Shown: in pieces, positions 45,900 through 55,740 of the stretch
Position numbering within the stretch: the stretch's first letter is position 1
Layout: every line of letters begins with the position of its first letter
NCBI RefSeq assembly: GCF_001422245.1
Contig: NZ_LMMM01000012.1
Span: 186,613 to 250,612, forward strand
Direction of reading: 5' to 3'
Source: Rhizobium sp. Leaf262
Lineage (GTDB): Bacteria; Pseudomonadota; Alphaproteobacteria; Rhizobiales; Rhizobiaceae
DNA length: 64,000 nt
Notes under the pieces: model-generated
Database searches by the model: none
What the model was told of the DNA's origin: nothing
Seen by the model: only the letters and a program-made list of their open reading frames with translations
Made by a program: the position numbers and the translations under genes

Positions 45900-46754
45900 A
45901 TGGCGAAGCAATTTTACTCGGTCAGAACAGGAAAAAATAAGAATGCAGCGGGGTTTCCGCTCGAGGTCATCAGAGATTTGTTCATTCGTTTGTTCCGCGA
46001 CATCCGAGCTGAAGGCTATTTCAATGAATACCTTGGGTGGTACTGCGTCGACCAAGGGGATGTGCCCGGTCTCATATTATCTCCCGATCTCGACATGATG
46101 CTTAAGCTTCGAAAAGATGGACTTTGGCCCATTGAGGAAAAATGCCCGTTCTTCACAGAAGACGATTTATTGGACGTCATCGAATATCTCTTTTCAGTTG
46201 TGTCAAAGCCGATTGATGGGACGTATCACTCGTTTAACGACTGCGGCATGCACTGGGAAACCTTTAACAAGCACGAGGGCGAAAGAGTTTTCCGTCAAAA
46301 AATCAACGATCTTCTCGATCTTTATGAGGGGGAGTTTGAATTATCGGAAACCGGTGACGTCCTGCACAAGGCCGAACAGGGTTTCGAAGCGATTTTTGCC
46401 GCTGACACCCCAACTAAGGACGAAAATATTCGCGGTCGCATTGACACGGCTATAGCTCAATATCGGCGTCATGGGTCAAGTATTGATGATCGGCGGCAAG
46501 CTGTTCGCGATCTGGCTGACGTACTCGAATATCTTCGTCCACAGGTGAAAACTGTTATCGAACACAAGGACGAAAGCGATCTGTTCAATATCGCTAACAA
46601 TTTCGGGATAAGACATCATAATGAAAAACAGAAAACGGGTTACGATGCAGCCGTCTGGTTAAGCTGGATGTTTTATTTTTTCCTATCGACCATTCATGTC
46701 GTTCTGCGAAAGATTAATCGTACGAATGAACAGCGCGGGAACTCGGGAAAATAA
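45900..46754 (+). CDS. Possible abortive-infection-type protein
   Basis: 284 residues from the ATG at 45900, AAAGGAG 8 nt upstream; a longer frame from 45846 crosses the promoter region. No membrane anchor or signal. The last 60 residues, with DLFNIANNFGIRHHNEKQKTGYDAAVWLSWMFYFFLSTIHVVLR, resemble the conserved end of hypothetical proteins found in defence loci and annotated as Abi-like; the R-H-H-N cluster may be catalytic (HEPN-like), which is speculation. It sits next to the integrase, a common cargo slot. Confidence 0.5.
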   Translation: MAKQFYSVRTGKNKNAAGFPLEVIRDLFIRLFRDIRAEGYFNEYLGWYCVDQGDVPGLILSPDLDMMLKLRKDGLWPIEEKCPFFTEDDLLDVIEYLFSVVSKPIDGTYHSFNDCGMHWETFNKHEGERVFRQKINDLLDLYEGEFELSETGDVLHKAEQGFEAIFAADTPTKDENIRGRIDTAIAQYRRHGSSIDDRRQAVRDLADVLEYLRPQVKTVIEHKDESDLFNIANNFGIRHHNEKQKTGYDAAVWLSWMFYFFLSTIHVVLRKINRTNEQRGNSGK

Positions 46755-46813
46755 GCCGGCTCGGTTCCTAAAACGAACAGACTGAGTTCGGTGCGCAAAG
46801 CATCCGCTCTTAC

Positions 46814-48121
46814 TCACCATTCCTTATGATCAGGCCTAAGCTGATCCTTGCGGCGCTCGGTGCTGACCTGACCATAATGCTTGTCGATCATGGCGATAGA
46901 AGTTCTCGTATTCCGAGCGATGTCGTAAACATCAACGCCCCGCGCTATCATCTCGGAGATATAATAGTGCCGTAGCGAATATGTCGTGCGCGCCACGCCA
47001 CGAAAATCCTTCTGTAGATTGCAGACCTTCAAAAGCTCGGAAAAGCCTTTTTTGAAACTCTGAATTCGTTGCCCATTCTGATCGGCAAAAACGGGATCAT
47101 TATCATCCGGCCCCCGCCCCAACTCTCGCTCGAAAGCATCCCAAAGCGTGTGGAGCCATGGAATGACGGAAAGTTGAGGCACGACAGCGCCATGCTTACC
47201 CTTCCCCTGCACCTGAAACCGCACATCCTGATCTGCCAGCTTGCTTACACGCACCGAGCGGAAGCCGACGACATGGCCCCAGTTGAGATTTTTAAGTTCC
47301 GTTGGTCGCATGCCTGTACCGGAGGCGATTTCGATATGGGCGTGTAGTTTCAGCCTGTCGGAGATAACATGCATATTCTGCCGAAACTGCCGCCATACTC
47401 GACCATCTCGTCCACGGATCAATTTCCCCTTTCCGCTGTGGTCTGGATAAATGCGCTGGAGGCTGCTGTCGATGAGCGTTTCAAATTCCTCCGGCGTAAA
47501 GCTGGGGCGACTGTTATCAATCCGCTTGCGGACCTTGATGTCAGGAATCTCGAGATTACCGCAATAACCCCATTTTACTGTCTGCCGAAACAAGGCCCGA
47601 ACGATAGTCAGTTCACCCCTCTGCCTGCTGATCGTTGGGATTTCATGACGCGCCGAACGTCGCAGAATTTTACCATTGCGTTCATAGCGGATGAATTCGA
47701 TGTCCTTACCCGGACCTGACACCCAGTAATTCCGCCGCCACTCCATATACCGTTCGATGTCGGGTTCACGGACGGTATCAATCGGTTTGTTTGCAAAAAA
47801 TCCCACAAGGTAACGCCGAATGACGGGAGGCCAGTCGCGGGGATGATACTCGCTGCGGTCATTGCGTTCGCTTTCGGCAATGACAAGCTTGATAAATTCT
47901 TCAGCCACTTCCGAGAAAGGACGGACAACTGGTGTAAAGCCGTTCTTTACGCGATAGTTCGCTTCGCTCCAGATTTGATAGGCCTTGTGATGAGCCTCTT
48001 CAAAATTCTCTGTCTCCAGACTTTTTCGAACCTGCTTGCCGCCCGCTGAAAAGCGAACCGACCAGATGGTCCCACCGGGGCGCTGAAAAAGGGCAAATGG
48101 CTGCTTGGTACGCTGCAACAT
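46814..48121 (-). CDS. int: Island tyrosine integrase
   Basis: 435 residues, GGAGA before the ATG. It has a long N-terminal DNA-binding and SAM-like part (about 1-210), then the catalytic domain: R in SGTGMRPTELKNLNW, K in QGKGKHGAVV, Y-S-L-R-H in place of the usual H-x-L-R-H, and the nucleophile Y in MIDKHYGQVS. The second conserved His region reads NTRTS. It lies 190 bp from the tRNA-Phe gene, so it is taken as the enzyme that used this site. No excisionase gene was found beside it. Confidence 0.9.
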   Translation of the reverse strand: MLQRTKQPFALFQRPGGTIWSVRFSAGGKQVRKSLETENFEEAHHKAYQIWSEANYRVKNGFTPVVRPFSEVAEEFIKLVIAESERNDRSEYHPRDWPPVIRRYLVGFFANKPIDTVREPDIERYMEWRRNYWVSGPGKDIEFIRYERNGKILRRSARHEIPTISRQRGELTIVRALFRQTVKWGYCGNLEIPDIKVRKRIDNSRPSFTPEEFETLIDSSLQRIYPDHSGKGKLIRGRDGRVWRQFRQNMHVISDRLKLHAHIEIASGTGMRPTELKNLNWGHVVGFRSVRVSKLADQDVRFQVQGKGKHGAVVPQLSVIPWLHTLWDAFERELGRGPDDNDPVFADQNGQRIQSFKKGFSELLKVCNLQKDFRGVARTTYSLRHYYISEMIARGVDVYDIARNTRTSIAMIDKHYGQVSTERRKDQLRPDHKEW

Positions 48122-48310
48122 GAAACTCTCCGAAATCGGTTACGTTGCTAGCACGCCTGCGTTAAAGCTGCGCTAATCCGCGCCTAAGTCGGCAAGACAA
48201 GACTTGAAAGAAAAGAGCTATTTGCGGAGTGTGCTAGATGTGCGCTAGCGTATTTCCAGTATAAGCGGGATCAAAGAGCTTTAAAAAACACCAATAATTC
48301 TAAGAAGTTA

Positions 48311-48356
48311 ATGGTGCCCGAACGCGGATTTGAACCACGGACACGCGGATTTTCAA
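48311..48356. repeat. Right att repeat within tRNA-Phe
   Basis: The 3' half of the intact tRNA gene, matching 32985-33031. Identity ends in the anticodon loop. This copy keeps the normal T arm, so the integrated element restores the tRNA. Confidence 0.85.
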
Positions 48357-48387
48357 TCCGCTGCTCTACCAACTGAGCTATTCGGGC
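48312..48387 (-). tRNA. tRNA-Phe (GAA)
   Basis: 76 nt with encoded CCA. Acceptor GCCCGAA/TTCGGGC with A73; D arm GCTCAGTTGGTAGAGC; anticodon stem CGGAT/ATCCG around TTGAAAA (anticodon GAA); T arm with TTCAAAT loop. It is the integration site of the island. Confidence 0.97.
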
Positions 48388-48686
48388 ACTACAGGTTCTT
48401 GTCGAACCTTCGCTTTTATGAAGCGCCGGAGAAGCTTGCTGCCCCGGAAGTGAGCGGGGTTATAACATCTTGTTCGGCCATGGCAAGCGCCTGATTCAAC
48501 TTTTTTGACAGTTTTTTGGCCGCGGCTGTGGGCAGGCTTTGAAGAGAGTGCGGTTGGTGACAAAAGGTGGGGCAAAGCTTCTAAGGTATTTGATTTTTAA
48601 CGGCGGACTGTAGCTGTCTCGCTTATGCAAACAAAAGCGGCCCGCTTGTGCAGGCCGTCTGAATCATTGAGTTTTGTCGCTACATT

Positions 48687-49085
48687 TTATCGGGACCCTG
48701 CGGACAACCCCAATGCGAAGGGAACTGCTGCAACGAGCAGGGCCATGATTGGTGATGATGCGAAGATGCGACCCGCCAGCGAAGTGATGGCGACTGAGCG
48801 GACGACGGGTAGCCAGTTGGCCAGGTCTGCGCCGTGGCGCGACGTGCCGTGCTGTGACGTGCGCGCTGCCTGCGACTTTTCCACCTGCTTGCGAATAGCG
48901 TCCACCTCGCGACGGAGCTCTGCCACATCTTCGCGAAGCGACGCTTCTACGCCGTGTTTTTCCGATGGTTTTGCGCGGACGGGCGGCTTTTTTGCGGTTG
49001 ATTTCACGTCGTCGTCCAGTTGAGACAGTTCATCTTCAAGGTCTGACGGCTTGTCGAAACCATGGGAACGTATTGGCGCCCGCAT
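48687..49085 (-). CDS. Small coiled-coil protein with a C-terminal hydrophobic segment
   Basis: 132 residues. A charged N-terminal half contains a predicted coiled coil (EDVAELRREVDAIRKQVEKSQ, about 52-72); the end is hydrophobic (SSPIMALLVAAVPFALGL). No family recognised. It may be tail-anchored. The 300 bp between it and the tRNA hold nothing I can identify. Confidence 0.6.
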   Translation of the reverse strand: MRAPIRSHGFDKPSDLEDELSQLDDDVKSTAKKPPVRAKPSEKHGVEASLREDVAELRREVDAIRKQVEKSQAARTSQHGTSRHGADLANWLPVVRSVAITSLAGRIFASSPIMALLVAAVPFALGLSAGSR

Positions 49086-49261
49086 TCAATTTTCCTCTCA
49101 TATGCATTTGTGGCCACAAGCTGCGACCGGATGGCAATATTCTGCAAACGCAGCAGTGAGGAAAAGGATGCAGTGTTTATCGTATCCGATGGCTCGACCC
49201 GAACGTCGAAGGACGCCGCCGCTTTTGCGGTAGCGTCCTACTTTATTTCAGGGTGGAACGA

Positions 49262-49753
49262 TTATTTCACAGGCTTCAGGGACTGTAGAATGCCGACCAG
49301 TTCGCTATGGTGCGCATACTGCGTGGCTTTCGTGCCCCAATAGGTCACGACCAGCATTTTGCCGTCTCTCGGTGAGGCGAAGCCGAGGGAGACATCGACC
49401 GGTCCGTCTTCATCCTTGCCGTCGAACTCGATACTGCCGAATTTCATGCCGTTGATGTCGACATCGCCGGAATCGGACTTGGAATTGGCATCGATTTCTA
49501 CGCCATTGTCCGTCAGGAACTTGATGGCATCGTCGATGACCTTGTCCATGGTCTTATCATTGGCAACGTCGATGGAGAAGTAGATCGCTGAATCTGGCGA
49601 TGTCGCATCGATGCCGGATTCGGTTTCTTTCGGGCTCCAATCGTCCGGGATTTTGACCGAGGCGATGGGTGCCTCGCTGGGAAATTTCAGCGTTTCGGCC
49701 TGGGCAAAAAAGGGTGCCAGAACGATGGTCGCAGCAAGGATAGTTCTTTTCAT
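49262..49753 (-). CDS. Periplasmic hypothetical protein
   Basis: 163 residues with a clear signal peptide (MKRTILAATIVLAPFFAQA, cleavage after AQA). The mature part is acidic and beta-rich (IYFSIDVANDKTMDKVIDDAIKFLTDNGVEIDANSK) and resembles small periplasmic proteins of Rhizobiaceae without a known role. It is monocistronic, with AT-rich sequence and no gene at 49754-49980. Confidence 0.7.
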   Translation of the reverse strand: MKRTILAATIVLAPFFAQAETLKFPSEAPIASVKIPDDWSPKETESGIDATSPDSAIYFSIDVANDKTMDKVIDDAIKFLTDNGVEIDANSKSDSGDVDINGMKFGSIEFDGKDEDGPVDVSLGFASPRDGKMLVVTYWGTKATQYAHHSELVGILQSLKPVK

Positions 49754-49979
49754 GGGGGAAGTCCTCTGGGATCGAGGCGCGCTATATCTGTCAGCAATGG
49801 TGCCTCACCCGTTGCCAAATTCGATATAGAGGATAAGCCGTTATTATGTCACTTAAATAATATCAAGTAATGAAGAATGCTAAGACAAAGGTTAATTGAG
49901 CAGGCACACCCAGCCTGAGTAAAAGTGATTTATATTTTTGATATTATACAATGATAAAACAATTACAGATTGCTGCCGA

Positions 49980-50007
49980 CAGAAAAACAGGCCTCGAAAG
50001 GCCTGTT
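49980..50007 (-). terminator. Intrinsic terminator of the fad genes
   Basis: AACAGGCCT and AGGCCTGTT arms over CGAA; read on the minus strand the stem is followed by TTTTCTG. It lies 21 nt beyond the fadB-like stop. Confidence 0.85.
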
Positions 50008-50028
50008 AATGGTTGAGTGCCTGCGGTG

Positions 50029-52245
50029 TTAGGCTGCCTTTGCGGCGGCCCCATAGGGATCGAACCTACCATAGAAGGTATCGCCCTTGGCGGCCATATC
50101 CTTCAACAGCGCGGTTGGCTTGAAGTGCGGGCCGTAGGTTTGGCTGAGCTTTTCCGCAAGCTCCACGAATGTTTTCACGCCCATGCCATCGATATAGGAC
50201 AGCGCGCCGCCGGTGTATGGCGCAAAGCCGAAGCCAAGGATGGAGCCGACATCGGCTTCGCGTGGATCGGTGACGATGCCTTCTTCGACGGTGCGGGCCG
50301 CTTCCAGAGCGATGGTGACGAGGAAGCGCTGTTTCAGCACGTCCATGTCGACATCCTCAGGCTTCTTTTGCGCATAGAGGTCCTTCAGGCCGGGCCAGAG
50401 AGACTTCTTGGCGGGCTTGGCCGGATAATCGTAAAAGCCCTTGGCGTTCTTGCGACCAAAGCGGCCCTCGCCTTCCACCATCTTCTTGACCAGCTCCATA
50501 TGGCGCGGATCGACAGCCTTTTCGCCCAGATCGGCAACGGTGGCCTTGAGGATCTTGTAGGAGAGGTCGATGGCGACTTCATCGTTCAGCGCCAGCGGTC
50601 CCACAGGCATGCCCGCGAATTTCGCGGCATTTTCGATCATGGCGGCGGGCACACCTTCGATCAGCATGTCATAGCTTTCAGCCATGTAACGCAAGACGCA
50701 GCGATTGACGAAGAAGCCGCGGGTGTCGTTGACGACGATCGGTGTCTTCTTGATCTTGGCGACGTAGTCCAGCGCCACGGCCAGTGCCTTGTCGCCCGTT
50801 TCCTTGCCGAGGATGACTTCGGTCAGCATCATCTTTTCGACGGGCGAGAAGAAGTGGATGCCGATGAAATCGCTCGGGCGCTTGGAGTTTTGGGCGAGAC
50901 CGGTGATGGGAAGGGTAGAGGTATTGGAGGCGAAGATCGCACCTTCCGGGAGCACCGCTTCCACCGCTTCGATCACGGCCTTCTTCACGTCGCGGTCTTC
51001 GAACACGGCTTCGATGACGAGGTTTGCTGTCTTCAGCGAGGCATAATCCGAGCTTGGCGTGATGCGGGCGAGGATGGCGGCACCCTCTTCTTGCGTCATG
51101 CGGCCCTTGCCGACGCTGTCCTTCACCAGACCTTCGCAGGTGGCCTTGCCCTTGGCGGCGGCTTCATCATCGCGGTCGATGAGGGTGACGTCGAGACCGG
51201 CAACGGCGGTGACGTAAGCGATGGATGCGCCCATGAAGCCAGCGCCGACGACGCCGACGTGTTTCAGATCGCTCTTTGGCTGGCCCGCGGGGCGGCGTGC
51301 GCCCTTGCCCAGTTCCTGCATGGAAATGAACAGCGAGCGGATCATCGCGAAGGCTTCCTTCGAGCGAAGGATTTCCGTGAAATACCGCTGTTCGACCTTC
51401 AAGGCCGTATCGAAGGGCAATTGCAGGCCTTCGTACACGCATTTCAGAATGGCGAGTGCTGCGGGGTAATTGCCAGCGCTTTCGCGGCGCAGAATGGCCG
51501 GGGCTGCGGGCCAGAGCTGGGCGGCAGCGGGTGTCCAGATGCCACCGCCGGGGGCCTTGAAGCCCTTCTCATCCCATGGCGCAACGGGCTTCAGGCCGTC
51601 CTTGATCATCTGCTTGGCAGTGGGGATCAGCTGATCCGGCTCCACCACCTGATGGACGAGGTTCATGGATTTGGCGCGGCTGGCCGTCAGCGACTGACCG
51701 GTCGTCATCATTTGAAGCGCGGACTGCGCATCGGTGAGACGCGAGACACGCTGCGTGCCACCGGCACCGGGGAAGATGCCGACCTTGATTTCCGGCAGTG
51801 CCAGCTTGACGCTCTTGGCGTTGGAAGCAACGCGACCATGGCAGGCCAGCGACAGTTCCAGCGCGCCGCCCATGCAGGTGCCATTGATGGCAGACACCCA
51901 GGGCTTGCCGTTGGTTTCCAGCTTGCGGTACAGCCAGTTCATCTTGCCGACGAGATCGAACAGCTTCTTGGCGGCCTCATCCGGGTTTTTCTCCTTCTCC
52001 TCATGGTAGAAGGAGAACATGGACTTGATCATCGACAGATCAGCGCCGCCGGAGAACGTGCTCTTGCCCGATGTGAAGACCACACCCTTGACGGCAGCAT
52101 CCGCCACCGTGGCATCCACGATGGCATCCAGCTCTTCCAGCACCTGCGCGGTGAAGACGTTCATGGATTTTTCCGGCATGTCCCAGGTGACAAGGGCGAT
52201 GCCGTCTGCGTCTGTTTCGACGGTGAAATTGGTATAAGTGCTCAT
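50029..52245 (-). CDS. fadB: Fatty-acid oxidation complex, hydratase / 3-hydroxyacyl-CoA dehydrogenase
   Basis: 738 residues from the ATG complementary to 52243-52245 (MSTYTNFTVE). N-terminal enoyl-CoA hydratase (about 1-190; oxyanion segments FSGGADLSMI and INGTCMGGALELSLACHGRV, Glu in KVGIFPGAGGTQ) and C-terminal NAD-dependent dehydrogenase starting near 330 (VGVVGAGFMGASIAYVTA), with FIGIHFFSPVEKM and GFFVNR. It catalyses steps 2 and 3 of beta-oxidation. FadB versus FadJ cannot be settled by eye. A thiolase and an acyl-CoA dehydrogenase lie upstream on the same strand. Confidence 0.93.
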   Translation of the reverse strand: MSTYTNFTVETDADGIALVTWDMPEKSMNVFTAQVLEELDAIVDATVADAAVKGVVFTSGKSTFSGGADLSMIKSMFSFYHEEKEKNPDEAAKKLFDLVGKMNWLYRKLETNGKPWVSAINGTCMGGALELSLACHGRVASNAKSVKLALPEIKVGIFPGAGGTQRVSRLTDAQSALQMMTTGQSLTASRAKSMNLVHQVVEPDQLIPTAKQMIKDGLKPVAPWDEKGFKAPGGGIWTPAAAQLWPAAPAILRRESAGNYPAALAILKCVYEGLQLPFDTALKVEQRYFTEILRSKEAFAMIRSLFISMQELGKGARRPAGQPKSDLKHVGVVGAGFMGASIAYVTAVAGLDVTLIDRDDEAAAKGKATCEGLVKDSVGKGRMTQEEGAAILARITPSSDYASLKTANLVIEAVFEDRDVKKAVIEAVEAVLPEGAIFASNTSTLPITGLAQNSKRPSDFIGIHFFSPVEKMMLTEVILGKETGDKALAVALDYVAKIKKTPIVVNDTRGFFVNRCVLRYMAESYDMLIEGVPAAMIENAAKFAGMPVGPLALNDEVAIDLSYKILKATVADLGEKAVDPRHMELVKKMVEGEGRFGRKNAKGFYDYPAKPAKKSLWPGLKDLYAQKKPEDVDMDVLKQRFLVTIALEAARTVEEGIVTDPREADVGSILGFGFAPYTGGALSYIDGMGVKTFVELAEKLSQTYGPHFKPTALLKDMAAKGDTFYGRFDPYGAAAKAA

Positions 52246-52297
52246 AGTGGGATTCCTCTTCCCTGAATTTCTCGATGCCGTCTGCCTGTCTCTCACC

Positions 52298-52407
52298 GTC
52301 ATTCCGGCCTTGAGCCGGAATCCAGTGACGCGACGTCTGTCGCGTCAAAGAACCCTTTCGCGCCGCAGACGCGGCGCTGCTGGATCCCGGCTCAAGGCCG
52401 GGATGAC
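52298..52407. repeat. Palindromic intergenic repeat element
   Basis: About 110 bp. The outer arms GTCATTCCGGCCTTGAGCCGG and the near complement ending GGCCGGGATGAC enclose two inner hairpins, TGACGCGAC/GTCGCGTCA and GCGCCGC/GCGGCGC. This is the form of the short palindromic mosaic repeats scattered between genes in rhizobia. It separates fadB from the thiolase gene and may end or stabilise transcripts. Confidence 0.7.
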
Positions 52408-52434
52408 GGAGGTAAGGGCAGCGGCGCTGCGCAT

Positions 52435-53643
52435 TCAAACCCGCTCGATAACCGTTGCCGTGCCCATGCCCGCACCGATGCAGAGCGTGACCAGTGCGGT
52501 GTTGAGATCGCGGCGTTCCAACTCGTCCAGAACCGTGCCGAGGATCATCGCGCCGGTGGCACCCAGCGGGTGGCCCATGGCAATCGCGCCGCCGTTGACG
52601 TTCATCTTGTCGTGGCTGATGTCGAACGCCTGAAGGTAACGCAGCACGACGGCGGCGAAGGCTTCGTTGAGTTCGAAGAGGTCGATATCGGCAATCGACA
52701 TGCCGGTTTTCGCCAGCAGCTTTTCGGTGACATCAACCGGGCCGGTCAGCATCAAAGCCGGGTCGGAGCCGATATTGGCAAATGAGCGGATGCGGGCGCG
52801 GGGTTTCAGGCCCATGCTCTCGCCGCCAGCCTTGGAGCCGACGAGAACAGCAGCGGCACCATCGACGATGCCCGATGAGTTACCCGCGTGGTGGACGTAG
52901 TTGATGCGCTCCACTTCCGGATGCGCCATGATGCCGACGGCTTCGAAGCCGCCCATTTCGCCCGGCATCTGGAAGGATGCGTTAAGCGAGGCGAGCGCCT
53001 GCATATCCGTGCCGGGACGCATATGCTCGTCACGGTCGAGAATGGTGATGCCGTTCTGGTCTTTCACCGGAATGACGGAGTTCTTGAAGTAGCCGTTTTC
53101 CCAGGCGTGGGCGGCGCGCTTCTGGCTTTCCACGGCAAACGCATCCACGTCATCGCGGCTGAAGCCGTATTTGGTAGCGATGAGATCGGCAGATACGCCC
53201 TGCGGCATGAAATAGGCCGGGAAGCTGACGGAAGGGTCCATGTACCAGGCACCGCCGGACATGCCCATGCCGACGCGCGACATGCTTTCCACGCCGCCTG
53301 CGATGACGATATCGTCCGCGCCTGCCGCAACCTTGCCGGCTGCGAAATTGATGGCATCCAGACCCGAAGCGCAGAAGCGTGAAATCTGCATGCCCGGTGC
53401 CTTGGTGGAATAACCGGCCTCGAACGCCGCACCCTTGGCGATAACGGCACCGGCATCCATGACCGGATCGACACAGCCCATGATGATGTCATCGACGGTG
53501 GATGTATCCAGTCCATTGCGGTCGCGGATGGCTTCCAGTGTCTTGGCGGCCAAGCGGACGGACGGCACTTCGTGCAGCGATCCATCCTTCTTGCCGCGCC
53601 CGCGCGGGGTGCGGACGTGGTCGTAGATATAAACGTCAGTCAT
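52435..53643 (-). CDS. fadA: Acetyl-CoA C-acyltransferase (thiolase)
   Basis: 402 residues. Nucleophile Cys in RFCASGLDAINFAAG, His in GGAIAMGHPLGATGA, second Cys in TLCIGAGMGTATVIERV. Thiolases cleave 3-ketoacyl-CoA; next to fadB this is the last step of beta-oxidation. Whether it prefers long chains or acetoacetyl-CoA is not visible. Confidence 0.92.
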   Translation of the reverse strand: MTDVYIYDHVRTPRGRGKKDGSLHEVPSVRLAAKTLEAIRDRNGLDTSTVDDIIMGCVDPVMDAGAVIAKGAAFEAGYSTKAPGMQISRFCASGLDAINFAAGKVAAGADDIVIAGGVESMSRVGMGMSGGAWYMDPSVSFPAYFMPQGVSADLIATKYGFSRDDVDAFAVESQKRAAHAWENGYFKNSVIPVKDQNGITILDRDEHMRPGTDMQALASLNASFQMPGEMGGFEAVGIMAHPEVERINYVHHAGNSSGIVDGAAAVLVGSKAGGESMGLKPRARIRSFANIGSDPALMLTGPVDVTEKLLAKTGMSIADIDLFELNEAFAAVVLRYLQAFDISHDKMNVNGGAIAMGHPLGATGAMILGTVLDELERRDLNTALVTLCIGAGMGTATVIERV

Positions 53644-53714
53644 TTCTCATCTCCCTGTCGGCGCGTGCGCACCTGAATTCAGTGGCATAGACCTTGGGGA
53701 GAACCCCTCCCCAA

Positions 53715-53735
53715 CCCTCCCCACGAGGGGGAGGG
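53715..53735. repeat. G/C-rich hairpin between acyl-CoA dehydrogenase and thiolase genes
   Basis: CCCTCCCC and GGGGAGGG over ACGAG, preceded by a partial second copy of CCCCTCCCC. It is of the common rhizobial intergenic type. It has no T tract, so transcript processing or stability is more likely than termination. Confidence 0.5.
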
Positions 53736-53744
53736 AGTCCGTGC

Positions 53745-55541
53745 TCAAAACGCTTCCGCAGCCAGTTCCATCATCGTGTCGGCACCGGCCTCAATGCGGA
53801 TCTTGCGAACCGCTGTTTCCGGCAGAATGCGTTCCATGAAGAACTTCGCCGTGACGAGCTTGGTCTTGAGGTACTGCTCATCCGATGCAGAACCCGAGGA
53901 CAACGCAGCCTGTGCGGCCTTTGCCATGCGTGCCTGCATGTAACCCAGCACCACGAGGCCGAAGAGGTGCATATAGTCGGTCGAACCGGCACCGGCATTG
54001 TCTGGCTTGGCCATGGCGTGCTGCATGAACCACATGGTGGCCGCCTGAAGGTCGTTCAGGCCCTTCTTGAGACCCTTAGTGTAGAGCGTGAGGCTTTCAT
54101 CGGCGCGGTTTTCCTCGCAGAAATCACCGATTTCCTTGAACAGCGCCATAACGGCACGGCCGCCATTGAGGCCGAGTTTGCGGCCGACAAGGTCGAGCGC
54201 CTGAATGCCGTTGGCACCCTCATAGATCATGGTGATGCGGGCATCGCGCACATACTGGCTCATGCCGTGTTCTTCGATATAGCCGTGACCGCCGAAGACC
54301 TGCTGGGCCATCACAGCGTGATCGAAGCCCTTGTCGGTCAGCACACCCTTGAGGATAGGCGTTACGAGGCCCAGCAGATCGTCTGCTGCCTGGCGTTCCT
54401 TCTCGTCGGTTGCGCGGTGGGCAATGTCCGATTGCAGCGCGGTCCAGAGCAGGAAGGCGCGGCCAGCCTCGTTATAGGCCTTGATGGTCATCAACGTGCG
54501 GCGGATATCGGGGTGAACGATAATCGGATCGGCCTTCTTTTCCGGTGCCTTGGCACCCGAGAGAGAGCGGCCCTGAATACGCTCGCGGGCATATTCCACG
54601 GCGTTCTGATAGGCGATTTCGCCAACCGACAGACCTTGCAGGCCAACGCCGAGGCGGGCTTCGTTCATCATCACGAACATGGCCGACAGGCCCTTGTTCT
54701 CGGCACCGATGAGATAGCCGGTCGCGTCATCGTAATTCATCACACAGGTGGCGTTGCCGTGAATGCCCATCTTGTGCTCAAGCGCACCACAGACGACGCC
54801 GTTGCGTGCGCCGACCGAGCCATCGTCATTGACGAGGAACTTCGGCACGATGAACAGCGAGATGCCCTTGGTGCCCTCTGGCGCACCTTCGATGCGGGCG
54901 ATAACCAGATGGATGATGTTGCTGGTCATGGAATGTTCGCCAGCCGAGATGAAAATCTTCTGGCCGGTGATCTTGTAAGAGCCGTCGCCCTGCGGCACGG
55001 CTTTGGTGCGCAGCAGGCCAAGGTCGGTGCCGCAATGGGGCTCGGTCAGGTTCATGGTGCCGGACCATGTTCCCTCGACCATCTTCGGCAGATAGGTCTG
55101 CTTCTGTTCATCGGAACCATGCGCCAGAACGGCGGCAATAGCACCCTGCGTGAGGCCCGGATACATCATCAGCGACAGGTTGGCCGACGACATATATTCA
55201 CCGATGGCGGCGTGCAACGTGTAGGGAAGCCCCTGCCCGCCATACTCTGGCGGCACGGCAAGGCCAGTCCAGCCACCTTCGCAATAGGCATCGTAAGCCT
55301 GCTTGAAACCGTCAGGTACGGAGACCGAACCGTCTTCTGCGCGCTTGCAGCCCTGCTGGTCGCCAGACAGGTTGAGCGGGAAGAGCTGCTCTTCGGCAAG
55401 CTTCGCCGCCTCGCCCGTGATCGCCTCGATCATGTCAGGCGTCGCATCTTCGAAGCCGGGCAGATTGTTGTAGCGCTCGATGCCGAGCACATCATTGAGA
55501 ATGAAAAGTGTGTCTTGAACTGGGGCCTTGTAAACAGGCAT
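53745..55541 (-). CDS. Acyl-CoA dehydrogenase (long C-terminal form)
   Basis: 598 residues from the ATG complementary to 55539-55541 ([15 protein letters not shown]). The FAD-dependent core has [17 protein letters not shown] and the catalytic Glu in [20 protein letters not shown]; a ~120-residue C-terminal extension is of the kind in FadE-like proteobacterial enzymes. It catalyses the first step of beta-oxidation. It leads acdh-thiolase-fadB on the minus strand; 100-190 bp gaps with hairpins between the genes leave open whether they share one transcript. Confidence 0.92.
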   Translation of the reverse strand: MPVYKAPVQDTLFILNDVLGIERYNNLPGFEDATPDMIEAITGEAAKLAEEQLFPLNLSGDQQGCKRAEDGSVSVPDGFKQAYDAYCEGGWTGLAVPPEYGGQGLPYTLHAAIGEYMSSANLSLMMYPGLTQGAIAAVLAHGSDEQKQTYLPKMVEGTWSGTMNLTEPHCGTDLGLLRTKAVPQGDGSYKITGQKIFISAGEHSMTSNIIHLVIARIEGAPEGTKGISLFIVPKFLVNDDGSVGARNGVVCGALEHKMGIHGNATCVMNYDDATGYLIGAENKGLSAMFVMMNEARLGVGLQGLSVGEIAYQNAVEYARERIQGRSLSGAKAPEKKADPIIVHPDIRRTLMTIKAYNEAGRAFLLWTALQSDIAHRATDEKERQAADDLLGLVTPILKGVLTDKGFDHAVMAQQVFGGHGYIEEHGMSQYVRDARITMIYEGANGIQALDLVGRKLGLNGGRAVMALFKEIGDFCEENRADESLTLYTKGLKKGLNDLQAATMWFMQHAMAKPDNAGAGSTDYMHLFGLVVLGYMQARMAKAAQAALSSGSASDEQYLKTKLVTAKFFMERILPETAVRKIRIEAGADTMMELAAEAF

Positions 55542-55740
55542 TACGGACGATCCTCCACATCGCGCGCCGGACTGCTCCGGCCTCATATGCGGTGACAATA
55601 TTTGACGTGCGCGTAAACGTCAAATGACATTTTGCACGAATATGGCGAGTCGGATTCAACTCTACCTCAAGTTTGCGTCAGCCGTGACAAGCTTCGCGCA
55701 AGCCTAATACTAAAGAAATCGTTAAAACAGGAACTGCTAA

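Larger units (their letters stand above)
32985..48356. mobile_element. Genomic island integrated at tRNA-Phe
   Basis: About 15.3 kb bounded by two copies of the tRNA-Phe 3' end: an imperfect copy at 32985-33031 and the one inside the intact tRNA at 48311-48356. A tyrosine integrase lies next to the intact tRNA and reads away from it, the usual layout for tRNA-targeted islands. Inside are a NACHT-nuclease, a second small integrase, an HUH nuclease, a structured RNA candidate, a transglycosylase/glycosyltransferase unit and several accessory proteins. Base composition, especially 33.1-37.0 and 39.5-39.8 kb, is visibly richer in A/T than the flanks. There are no phage structural or conjugation genes, so transfer would need a helper. 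Confidence 0.88.

Noticed and set aside
45767..45901. Extended starts for the DUF6641-like gene (45901) and the Abi-like gene (45846)
   Set aside because: They overlap each other across the divergent promoter region, and both internal ATGs have strong, well-spaced ribosome sites.
33118..48121. Prophage as the nature of the island
   Set aside because: No capsid, tail, terminase or lysis genes are present. An integrative or satellite element fits better.
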